From assembly GCA_039177505.1 (NCBI GenBank), contig JBCDFR010000105.1, positions 1-6,868 of the forward strand: a stretch of DNA of 6,868 nt, in the 5' to 3' direction. Under the pieces are notes generated by a model. That model did not search any database, was not told the origin of the DNA, and saw only the letters and a program-made list of their open reading frames with translations. A program made the translations under genes and the position numbers. This DNA comes from JABSQH01 sp039177505. GTDB taxonomy: Bacteria > Actinomycetota > Acidimicrobiia > Acidimicrobiales > Ilumatobacteraceae. This document shows positions 1 through 5,463 of the stretch, in pieces; positions within the stretch are counted from its first letter, which is position 1, and every line of letters starts with the position of its first letter.

Positions 1-62
1 CTTCGGTCCTTGAGGCGGCTCAGATCCGGACAGACTCTGACCCCGAGGCGATGCCGGGCTAG
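1..62 (+). CDS. C-terminal tail of an unidentified upstream gene (partial)
   Basis: Reading the frame that starts at base 3 gives about 19 codons, ending in TEDENT-free sequence SVLEAAQIRTDSDPEAMPG and a TAG stop at 60-62. Third codon positions are mostly G or C, as in the confident genes of this window, while one of the other two plus frames stops at once. This suggests the end of a real gene that enters from the left edge. The peptide is too short to assign to a family. The frame is the same as that of the next gene, so the TAG separates two reading frames that could otherwise look like one. An internal stop in a single damaged gene cannot be excluded, because the adjacent GC tract looks unreliable. 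Confidence 0.35.
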   Translation, partial: SVLEAAQIRTDSDPEAMPG

Positions 63-70
63 CTCGGCCA

Positions 71-131
71 CCCCCCACCCCCCCCCCCCGGGGGGGGGCC
101 CCCGTCCCCCCCCGGGCCCCCGCCCCCCCCC
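71..131. repeat. C/G homopolymer tract, probably sequencing or assembly artefact
   Basis: This 61-base stretch consists of C and G runs with only one A (77) and one T (105). It includes twelve C at 78-89 directly followed by nine G at 90-98, then runs of five C, eight C, three G, five C and nine C. The C9G9 core at 81-98 is a perfect palindrome with no loop. Nothing else in the window looks like this, and it sits exactly where the start of the next gene should be. I infer that it is low-quality sequence or a mis-assembled gap rather than genuine DNA, but a real GC hairpin is possible. Confidence 0.75.
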
Positions 132-416
132 GACTCGCGTTGTGAGCTCTGTGAGGCCGCGCCGATCACCGAGCGCTACTACAGCGACGAGTGCTGTTGG
201 ATCGCTGAGTGCGAGTCGTGCGCGGTCCCGATGGTGGTGTGGCGTTCGCACGGTGCTGAACCGCCGGCCGCCGAACGCGAGCACATGATCGAACAGCTAC
301 GTGCCGTCGTCGAAGCACGCGGCGGCGCGCTTGCCGAGTCGTATTGGATCGATGGGGCGATGCGTACGATTCCGGATCACTTCCATGTCCACGCCCGCTA
401 CCGACCGCGATGGTGA
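132..416 (+). CDS. Small cysteine-rich protein with a HIT-like C-terminal motif; start lost in GC tract
   Basis: The open frame runs from the end of the GC tract to a TGA at 414-416, about 94 codons. It shows a CxxC pair (CELC, bases 141-152), a CC pair (192-197), a second CxxC (CESC, 210-221), then PMVVWRSH, a helix-like middle section and HFHVHAR near the end. The last motif fits the HxHxHxx pattern of the histidine triad (HIT) superfamily, and a VVW..H strand upstream also suits that fold. The cysteines could bind a metal or be structural. The first ATG in frame is at 231, but using it would discard all the cysteines. No start codon exists in this frame between the stop at 60-62 and 231, so the true start was probably in the tract at 71-131. 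Function is unknown, and the HIT assignment is an inference from motif only. The gene ends 7 bases before fabZ and probably shares its transcript. Confidence 0.6.
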   Translation, partial: DSRCELCEAAPITERYYSDECCWIAECESCAVPMVVWRSHGAEPPAAEREHMIEQLRAVVEARGGALAESYWIDGAMRTIPDHFHVHARYRPRW

Positions 417-423
417 TCCACCG

Positions 424-843
424 ATGACGCTGCCAGCACCCACCGATCTGTTGCCCCACCGCGCTCCGTTCCTCTTCGTCGATCAACTGCTCGAACTGGA
501 ACCCGGCGTGCGCGCCGTCGGTCGCTGGCACCTCACCGGCGACGAGTGGTTCTTCGCCGGCCATTTCCCTGGGCGGCCCACCTTGCCGGGGGTGCTGATG
601 GCCGAGGCCATCGCCCAGCTCGGTGCCGCTGCGGTGCTGAGCGACGACCGCTACGCCGACCGGCTGCCGCTGTTCGGAGGGCTGGACAAGGCGCGGTTTC
701 GTCGACAGGTCATGCCCGGTGACGAGTTGACCCTCGAAGTCGAACTCGGCCGGATGTCGGCGCGCGCCGGCAAGGGGAGCGGCCGCGCCTCGGTGGGCGA
801 CGAATTGGCGTGCGCCTGCGACCTGATGTTCGTCTTCGCCTGA
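424..843 (+). CDS. fabZ: 3-hydroxyacyl-ACP dehydratase, FabZ-like (hotdog fold)
   Basis: This 139-residue protein (E. coli FabZ has 151) removes water from 3-hydroxyacyl-ACP to give trans-2-enoyl-ACP in the cytosolic type II fatty acid cycle. It begins with the family signature LLPHRAPFLFVD (residues 9-20). The active-site block FFAGHFPGRPTLPGVL lies at 43-58, with expected catalytic His47 and Glu61 on the following helix (AEAIAQ). The frame is open far upstream, but conserved sequence starts only at the ATG at 424, eight bases after the preceding stop. An in-frame ATG at 385 would add 13 residues and overlap the upstream gene. Neither start has a clear Shine-Dalgarno site, so coupling to the upstream gene is likely. 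It points toward the fabD-fabH-fabG-acpP-fabF operon and supplies the dehydratase that operon lacks. A related hotdog dehydratase with another substrate is possible. Confidence 0.88.
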   Translation: MTLPAPTDLLPHRAPFLFVDQLLELEPGVRAVGRWHLTGDEWFFAGHFPGRPTLPGVLMAEAIAQLGAAAVLSDDRYADRLPLFGGLDKARFRRQVMPGDELTLEVELGRMSARAGKGSGRASVGDELACACDLMFVFA

Positions 844-868
844 TGTAACGACCGAGCGTTACATCAGG
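839..868. terminator. Bidirectional terminator-like hairpin between convergent genes
   Basis: The arms CCTGATGTAACG (839-850) and CGTTACATCAGG (857-868) are perfectly complementary over 12 bp around the six-base loop ACCGAG. The stem contains the TGA of fabZ (841-843) and, on the other strand, the TGA of fabF (864-866). No run of T follows in either direction, so it is not a textbook intrinsic terminator. Its place between two converging transcripts makes shared termination or 3'-end protection the likely role. Confidence 0.7.
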
Positions 869-2051
869 TTGGTGGGGCGAAGATCACCGAGCCGTTGTGG
901 CCGCCGAAACCGAAGTTGTTGGAGATCACCGGAGCCGGCGTCCACGCCCGAGCGTCGCCGGTGACGACATCGATCGAGAGCTCCGGATCGACGTTGGTCG
1001 TGTTGGCCGTCGGCGGGATCAGGCCATGTTCGATCGACAGCAGCGAGGCGGCTGCCTCGAGTGCACCTGCCGCGCCGAGCGCGTGGCCGGTGACTCCCTT
1101 GATCGAGACCACGGGCACTGCTCCGGCTCCGAAGACCTCGGTGACAGCGGCTGCCTCGGCGGCGTCGTTGAGTGGCGTCGAGGTGCCGTGTGCGTTGACC
1201 TGACCGATCGCATCGGCGGAGATCCCGGCGTCGTCGAGGGCGAGGCGCATGCAGGCGGTCGCCCCGGTTCCACCTGGAGCGGGCGCCGTGATGTGATGCG
1301 CATCGGCGTTACTGGCGCTGCCGAGGATTTCGCCAAGGATCGTCGCACCGCGTTCCTCGGCACTCGACCACTCTTCGAGGATCAGCACGGCTGAGCCTTC
1401 GCCCATCACGAACCCGTCACGTTCGGCGTCGAACGGTCGGCTGATGCCCGATGAGGTGAGGGCTGTCATGTTGCCGAAGCCGGCCAGCGCAGTGATCGTC
1501 GACGCCGCTTCGGCTCCTCCGGTGGCGACGGCGTCGACCATGCCGATGCGAATGAGCCGGGCCGCGTACCCGATGGCGTGGGAGCCGGCGGCACACGCCG
1601 TGCAGATCGTCTCGTTCGGGCCCTGGAGGCCGTAACGCATTGAGATCGCCGCTCCGGCGGCGTTGGCCATCATCATCGGCACGAGGAACGGCGAGACACG
1701 ACGGACGCCCTTCTCGACGCGCACGACGACTTGGCCCTCCAGCGTGTGCAGTCCGCCCACGCCGGTGGCGAAGATCGTGCCGAAGCGAGCCGGGTCGACC
1801 CCGATCAGGTCGAACCCGCCGGCCTGCTCAAAGGCTTCGCCGGCAGCGGCCAGCGCGAACTGCTCGACGCGATCCGCGCGCCGAGCCTCTTTCGGATTGG
1901 CGAAGTACGGCGTCGGATCCCAGTTTTCGATCTCGGTCGCAGTCGTGTCGGTGAGGCCGGGTCCGAGCAGCCCCTCCCAGTACGACTTCTGTCCCAGCCC
2001 GGCCGGCGCAACGACGCCGAGGCCGGTGACGGCGACGCGCCGGGCGCTCAC
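864..2051 (-). CDS. fabF: Beta-ketoacyl-ACP synthase II
   Basis: This 395-residue thiolase-fold enzyme elongates acyl-ACP by decarboxylative condensation with malonyl-ACP. The Cys-His-His active site is complete: Cys153 in TACAAGSHAIG, His288 in NAHGTSTPLND and His323 in the GHALGAAGA motif, with the conserved Lys318 before it. The glycine-rich NNFGFGGHNGS motif lies near the C terminus. Length is slightly below the usual 410 or so. The chosen start is the GTG at 2051-2049, whose TG begins the acpP stop (GTGA overlap) and which places the conserved RRVAVTGLGVV strand at the N terminus. An open frame extends farther upstream, but only through acpP in the wrong frame. No Shine-Dalgarno site is visible, so translation is probably coupled to acpP. 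It is the last gene of the operon and ends in the hairpin at 839-868. KasA-type or FabB-like specificity cannot be told from sequence alone. Confidence 0.95.
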   Translation of the reverse strand: MSARRVAVTGLGVVAPAGLGQKSYWEGLLGPGLTDTTATEIENWDPTPYFANPKEARRADRVEQFALAAAGEAFEQAGGFDLIGVDPARFGTIFATGVGGLHTLEGQVVVRVEKGVRRVSPFLVPMMMANAAGAAISMRYGLQGPNETICTACAAGSHAIGYAARLIRIGMVDAVATGGAEAASTITALAGFGNMTALTSSGISRPFDAERDGFVMGEGSAVLILEEWSSAEERGATILGEILGSASNADAHHITAPAPGGTGATACMRLALDDAGISADAIGQVNAHGTSTPLNDAAEAAAVTEVFGAGAVPVVSIKGVTGHALGAAGALEAAASLLSIEHGLIPPTANTTNVDPELSIDVVTGDARAWTPAPVISNNFGFGGHNGSVIFAPPT

Positions 2052-2290
2052 AACTTGTTGGAGATCAGGTCGTATGCCTGTTGCACTGTCTCGACGCCTT
2101 CGAGCTCCTCTTCGGGGACCTCGATGTCGAACTCCTCCTCGAGGGCCATCACGAGCTCGACGAGGTCGAGGCTGTCGGCGTCGAGGTCGTCGCCGAAGTT
2201 GGCGTCGGGTACGACGGCGCTTTCTTCGACCGAGAGCACCTCGACAGCGCACTTGCGGAAGCGGGCGAACAGTTCTTCATCCACGGTCAT
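2048..2290 (-). CDS. acpP: Acyl carrier protein
   Basis: This 80-residue, strongly acidic protein carries the growing acyl chain on a 4'-phosphopantetheine arm. The attachment site is Ser40 in the DADSLDLVEL motif at the start of helix II, and the four-helix pattern of bacterial ACPs is clear through the C-terminal YDLISNKL. A strong AAAAGGAG lies only 2 bases before the ATG at 2290 but 8 bases before an in-frame GTG two codons later (2284), so translation may begin at that GTG and give a protein two residues shorter. It sits between fabG (47-base gap) and fabF (4-base overlap), as expected for the ACP of this pathway. The good ribosome site fits the need for more ACP than enzyme. Cys14 is not part of the known mechanism. 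The synthase that attaches the pantetheine arm (AcpS) is not in the window. Confidence 0.96.
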   Translation of the reverse strand: MTVDEELFARFRKCAVEVLSVEESAVVPDANFGDDLDADSLDLVELVMALEEEFDIEVPEEELEGVETVQQAYDLISNKL

Positions 2291-2292
2291 GT

Positions 2293-2300
2293 CTCCTTTT
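2293..2300 (-). promoter_or_regulatory. Ribosome binding site of acpP
   Basis: Read on the minus strand this is AAAAGGAG, the best Shine-Dalgarno match in the window. The spacer is 2 bases to the ATG at 2290 and 8 bases to the GTG at 2284; the second is the more normal distance, so the site bears on which start is used. Confidence 0.75.
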
Positions 2301-2337
2301 CGCGGAAATGATGAGTGTAGGGGCGAGTAGTGGGCGC

Positions 2338-3066
2338 TCAGTGTCCCATGCCGAGGCCGCCGTCGACCGGGATCACGGCACCGGTGATGTAGGCGGCGCT
2401 CGGTGATGCGAGGAACTCGACGACGCCTGCCACTTCGTCTGGCTCGGCGACGCGTGCCAACGGTACGGCTGCGGTCAGTTCGGCGAGACGGTCGTCGCTC
2501 AGCGAGGCAGTCATGTCGGTGGCCACCGGTCCTGGTGCCACGACGTTGATCGTGACCGATCGCGAACCCAACTCGCGGGCGACCGAGCGGGCGAATCCGA
2601 CGAGTCCGGCCTTCGACGCGGCGTAGTTGGCTTGGCCGGGTGAGCCGAGGAGGCCGACGACCGATGAGACGAGCACGATGCGGCCCCGACGAGCTCGCAA
2701 CATCGCTCGCGCCGCACGCTTGGTGACGCGGAACGCTGCGGTCAGATTGGTGTCGAGCACCGACGTGAAGTCGTCGTCGCTCATCCGCACCAGCAACGTG
2801 TCGTGAGTGATTCCGGCGTTGGACACCAGCACTTCCACCGGACCACCGAACCGCTCTTCGGCCGCACTGAAGGCGGCATCGACCTGCTCGGTGTCGGTCA
2901 CGTCGCACTGCACGCCGAACACGTCGTCGGGTGGGGGCGATGAGTTGTACGTGACGGCGACGCGATCGCCAGTAGCGAGGAACCGCTCGGCGCATGCGCG
3001 CCCGATCCCGCGCCCGCCTCCGGTGATCAGGACGATGCGGCCGTCGCTGGGCGCAGCGTCGCTCAC
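2338..3066 (-). CDS. fabG: 3-oxoacyl-ACP reductase (short-chain dehydrogenase)
   Basis: This 242-residue SDR protein reduces 3-ketoacyl-ACP to 3-hydroxyacyl-ACP, with NADPH expected as donor. The nucleotide-binding TGGGRGIG is at residues 15-22 and the NAG motif at 83-85. The catalytic set is Asn107, Ser135, Tyr148 and Lys152, with the FabG-typical SSVVG and GQANYAASKAGL surroundings. The C-terminal ITGAVIPVDGGLGM is also typical. Length matches the family (about 245). The start is the GTG at 3066-3064, which overlaps the fabH stop as GTGA; there is no Shine-Dalgarno site, which suggests coupled translation. Its place between fabH and acpP supports the fatty acid role over other SDR functions. 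No odd residues were seen. Confidence 0.95.
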   Translation of the reverse strand: MSDAAPSDGRIVLITGGGRGIGRACAERFLATGDRVAVTYNSSPPPDDVFGVQCDVTDTEQVDAAFSAAEERFGGPVEVLVSNAGITHDTLLVRMSDDDFTSVLDTNLTAAFRVTKRAARAMLRARRGRIVLVSSVVGLLGSPGQANYAASKAGLVGFARSVARELGSRSVTINVVAPGPVATDMTASLSDDRLAELTAAVPLARVAEPDEVAGVVEFLASPSAAYITGAVIPVDGGLGMGH

Positions 3067-4031
3067 GGCTGGTGCTCGTTGACCGTCGTCGACCAGCGGA
3101 TGATCGCACTCGCCGCTGTCATGCCTGCACCGAAGCCGACGAACAGGACGAGGTCGCCGTCACTCACGCGACCTCGATCGAGCGCGTCGCCAAGCGCTAG
3201 CGGGACCGACGCCGACGAGGTGTTTCCCGTGTGGTCGAGCACGACGGAGGTCCGGTCGAGAGCGATCCCGAGCCGTTCACACGCTGCCGAGATGATCCTG
3301 ATGTTCGCCTGATGGGGGACGACGAGCGAAATGTCGTCGGCGGTGACTCCCGCCTCTTTCATCGACATCATCGCCGAGTCGACCATGATGCGCACCGCCC
3401 GGCGGAACACCTCGCGGCCCTCCATCTGGAGCTTGTCGCCGATATCGCAGTACAAGAACTCCTCAGCGCTGCCGTCTGACTCGAGGTTCCACGACAGCAG
3501 GCTGTTGTCGCCTTCGGTGGCCTCGATGACGACAGCGCCCGAGCCGTCGGCGAAAAGGACAGCGGTGTTGCGGTCCTGCCAGTCCGTGATGCGCGAGAGC
3601 GTGTCGGTGCCGACCAGCAGGATCTTGTTGCTTCCCGCGGCGATCAATCCGTGGGCGACCACCATGCTGTACACGAACCCGGAACAGGCGGCGTTCACGT
3701 CGAACGCGCCGCACTGCAGCCCCAGCTCGCGCTGCACGCTCGATGCGGTTGCGGGGACGGCTCGGTCGGGAGTTGTGGTCGCCAGCACAAGAGCATCGAT
3801 CTCGGTCGGGTCGAGACCGGCCATCTCGAGTGCCTGCTGGGCTGACTGCACCGACAGCTCGGCGGTGCTTCCGCCGACATGGCGACTGCTGATGCCCGTG
3901 CGCTCGACGATCCACTGGTCAGAAGTGTCCATCGTCGCTTCGAGATCGGCGTTGGTGACGACCTTGGGCGGCAGATACGTGCCCCATCCGGTGATCGCCG
4001 CGGCATGAGCGCTCGGTCGAATCGCAGGCAT
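3063..4031 (-). CDS. fabH: Beta-ketoacyl-ACP synthase III
   Basis: This 322-residue enzyme starts each chain by condensing a primer acyl-CoA with malonyl-ACP. The Cys-His-Asn triad is complete: Cys116 in DVNAACSGF, His240 in the VVPHQANIRI motif and Asn270 in the HTGNTS motif. The N-terminal GWGTYLPPKVVTN and SDQWIVERTGI blocks and the C-terminal FVGFGAGMT motif are typical. Length is normal (E. coli 317). The start is the ATG at 4031, which has a good GAGAGGGG site just upstream; the open frame continues farther into fabD but has no homology there. It lies 26 bases after fabD and overlaps fabG by 4. Primer choice (acetyl or branched-chain CoA) cannot be read from the sequence. Confidence 0.96.
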   Translation of the reverse strand: MPAIRPSAHAAAITGWGTYLPPKVVTNADLEATMDTSDQWIVERTGISSRHVGGSTAELSVQSAQQALEMAGLDPTEIDALVLATTTPDRAVPATASSVQRELGLQCGAFDVNAACSGFVYSMVVAHGLIAAGSNKILLVGTDTLSRITDWQDRNTAVLFADGSGAVVIEATEGDNSLLSWNLESDGSAEEFLYCDIGDKLQMEGREVFRRAVRIMVDSAMMSMKEAGVTADDISLVVPHQANIRIISAACERLGIALDRTSVVLDHTGNTSSASVPLALGDALDRGRVSDGDLVLFVGFGAGMTAASAIIRWSTTVNEHQP

Positions 4032-4034
4032 GGT

Positions 4035-4043
4035 TCCCCTCTC
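4035..4043 (-). promoter_or_regulatory. Ribosome binding site of fabH
   Basis: Read on the minus strand this is GAGAGGGGA, three bases before the ATG at 4031. It settles the fabH start against the longer open frame that reaches back into fabD. Confidence 0.65.
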
Positions 4044-4057
4044 GGCTCGTTGGGCCC

Positions 4058-5239
4058 TCAGCTCGTTCGGAGCCAGGCGATCGGTTGACGAATGGTGACG
4101 CGTTCGGTCTCGACCGCCAAGAACCCCTCGACCACTCCGGCAAATGGAGATCGTACTTCCTCGCCGGCGACGTGTCCGAGAACCGCGCCGACGTCGACTG
4201 CTGATCCGTCGATGAGGTCGCGGTTGCGGGCGAACACGCCGTTGCACGGGCTGACGACGATTCGCTCCATCGCGAACAAGTGCTCACCTTCGAGCGCTGC
4301 CGACGTGGTCGCGGTCGCCGGGGCAGCGCCGACCCATTCGATCAACCCGTCGAGGTCGTCTGGGGTCGCCACGGCGATGGTGCGGACGTCGTCAAGGGTA
4401 CGTTTGGCCATTCCGGTGAGCACAGACCCCGGACCGAGTTCGGCGATCTGGGTCACACCCGACGCCGCGAGGGTCAGCAGGCTTTGACGCCATCGCACCG
4501 GGCTGGCGAGCTGGGCCGACAGCAAGCTCGCCCACTGCTCACCGTCGTTGTGTTCGAGTGCGTCGACGTTGGTCACGACCGGCACGTCTCCTGCGCGTAG
4601 GTCGGTCGCGGCGAGTGCGGCTCGCAGTCGATCGCGGGCGGCGGCCATGAACGGGGTGTGGAACGCTCCCGACACCTGCAGTCCCATGACGCGCTTGGCG
4701 CCCAACTCCTTCGCTACGACGCCCGCGGCCTCGACACCTGCAGGGGAGCCGGCGATGACGACTTGTCCCGGGGCGTTGTAGTTGGCCACCCAGACATCGT
4801 GATCGGCGCGTCGACACGCGATGTCGACCTGATCGTCGTCGAGGCCGAGTACGGCGGCCATGGTGCCGGGTTGAGCGATGCCAGCGTCGTGCATCGCAGC
4901 GGCCCGTGCCCCGACCAGTCCGATGCCCTCGTCGAAGCCGAGCGCGCCGGTCGCCGTGAGCGCTGTGTACTCACCGAGGCTGTGTCCCGCACACATCGAC
5001 GGGGCGATGCCCAGACGCTCCACTGCGTCGAGCACCAGCAGGCTGAGCACGTAGGTGCTGAGCTGCGCGTTCCGCGTGTCGCGCAGCTCCTCGGCGTCAG
5101 CGTCGCACAGCAGCGTTGCGACGTCGCGTCCGGCGAGTTCGCTGGCCTCGCCGATCAGTTCCCAGCTGGCGTGGTCGACCCACGGGCGACCCATGCCGGG
5201 TCGTTGGGCCCCTTGGCCGGGGAACGTGAACGCGAGCAT
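4058..5239 (-). CDS. fabD: Malonyl-CoA:ACP transacylase fused to a degenerate biotinyl/lipoyl-like domain
   Basis: This 393-residue protein is about 85 residues longer than typical FabD (E. coli 309). Residues 1-300 are the transacylase that moves malonate from CoA to ACP. They contain FPGQG (6-10), nucleophile Ser87 in GHSLGE, the conserved malonate-binding Arg112, His194 in GAFHTPF and ELGPGSVLTGM (277-287). After an Ala/Thr-rich linker (305-315), residues 324-391 resemble the barrel-sandwich fold of biotin carrier domains. VVSPCNGVF forms the first half, and VRSPFAGVVEGFL and ERVTIRQPIAWL the second. The hairpin that would carry the modified lysine (MKM) is shortened to AGEE, so it cannot be biotinylated there. 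The start is the ATG at 5239, because family conservation begins at once with LAFTFPGQG; there is no Shine-Dalgarno site. It is the first gene of the operon. The fold of the tail is my inference from pattern; its role is unknown. Confidence 0.94.
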   Translation of the reverse strand: MLAFTFPGQGAQRPGMGRPWVDHASWELIGEASELAGRDVATLLCDADAEELRDTRNAQLSTYVLSLLVLDAVERLGIAPSMCAGHSLGEYTALTATGALGFDEGIGLVGARAAAMHDAGIAQPGTMAAVLGLDDDQVDIACRRADHDVWVANYNAPGQVVIAGSPAGVEAAGVVAKELGAKRVMGLQVSGAFHTPFMAAARDRLRAALAATDLRAGDVPVVTNVDALEHNDGEQWASLLSAQLASPVRWRQSLLTLAASGVTQIAELGPGSVLTGMAKRTLDDVRTIAVATPDDLDGLIEWVGAAPATATTSAALEGEHLFAMERIVVSPCNGVFARNRDLIDGSAVDVGAVLGHVAGEEVRSPFAGVVEGFLAVETERVTIRQPIAWLRTS

Positions 5240-5246
5240 CGGGCGC

Positions 5247-5252
5247 AGGCTA
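5247..5252 (-). promoter_or_regulatory. Candidate -10 element of a leaderless fabD promoter
   Basis: On the minus strand TAGCCT fits the actinobacterial TANNNT -10 pattern and lies 7 bases before the fabD ATG. Transcription would then begin at or next to the start codon, which would explain the missing ribosome site. No convincing -35 hexamer is visible. Confidence 0.4.
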
Positions 5253-5277
5253 GAGGTCGCGGTCGCCGCTGCTCGGC

Positions 5278-5289
5278 TACCGCGCGGTA
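5278..5289. promoter_or_regulatory. Perfect 12-bp palindrome upstream of fabD, possible operator
   Basis: TACCGCGCGGTA is a perfect palindrome centred about 44 bases before the fabD ATG, in the region shared by the divergent fabD and tRNA promoters. A dimeric regulator of fatty acid synthesis could bind here. In mycobacteria MabR controls the fabD operon, but no regulator gene is adjacent here. In GC-rich DNA such palindromes also arise by chance. Confidence 0.35.
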
Positions 5290-5336
5290 ACGCGCGAGAA
5301 CGGGCGCGTGGCAATGCGCCGAGGCGACCGCGCCGA

Positions 5337-5342
5337 TATCCT
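5337..5342 (+). promoter_or_regulatory. Candidate -10 element of the tRNA promoter
   Basis: TATCCT fits the TANNNT -10 pattern and lies 35 bases before the mature tRNA, implying a 5' leader of roughly 30 bases for RNase P removal. No clear -35 was found. Confidence 0.35.
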
Positions 5343-5377
5343 CGCCCTGCCGCGTCGGTCAGGTGCCGCGCGGCGAC

Positions 5378-5451
5378 GCCCCGGTAGCCCAATTGGCAGA
5401 GGCAGCGGCCTCAAAATCCGCCCAGTGTCGGTTCGAGTCCGACCCGGGGCA
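5378..5451 (+). tRNA. tRNA-Leu (anticodon CAA), atypical class I shape
   Basis: A cloverleaf fits well. The acceptor stem pairs GCCCCGG (5378-5384) with CCGGGGC (5444-5450), 7 bp. The D stem has 3 bp, GCC (5387-5389) with GGC (5401-5403), and an 11-base loop containing A14 and G18-G19. The anticodon arm pairs GCGG (5405-5408) with CCGC (5418-5421); the pair next to the loop is a C-T mismatch (5409, 5417). The loop CTCAAAA (5410-5416) gives anticodon CAA, which reads UUG. The T arm is GTCGG, TTCGAGT, CCGAC (5427-5443). The variable region is only 5 bases (5422-5426), whereas leucine tRNAs normally have a long variable arm. The discriminator base is A (5451), as bacterial LeuRS requires. The CCA end is not encoded (CAC follows). 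It may be a minor or specialised Leu tRNA. Confidence 0.88.
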
Positions 5452-5463
5452 CACGGTCACCCG

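Noticed and set aside
166..564. 132-codon minus-strand frame at the left end
   Set aside because: Arg/Ser/Thr-rich antisense of the HIT-like and fabZ genes, with no recognisable motif.
864..2252. Longer FabF frame covering acpP
   Set aside because: The added part is acpP in another frame, rich in Arg; the GTG at 2051 gives the family N terminus.
2048..3109. 353-codon minus-strand frame spanning fabG and acpP, hinting at a fusion
   Set aside because: Over fabG it is out of frame and Arg/Ser-rich; only the final 80 codons are ACP. No real fusion.
3063..4247. Longer FabH frame reaching into fabD
   Set aside because: The extra residues are an off-frame reading of fabD; a good ribosome site and the family N terminus support the ATG at 4031.
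4058..4270. Biotinylation site in the FabD tail
   Set aside because: No Met-Lys-Met or any lysine at the hairpin; the position reads AGEE.
4058..5392. Longer FabD reading frame with an Arg-rich N-terminal extension
   Set aside because: The extension runs across the promoter region and into the tRNA gene on the opposite strand; FabD conservation starts at the ATG at 5239.
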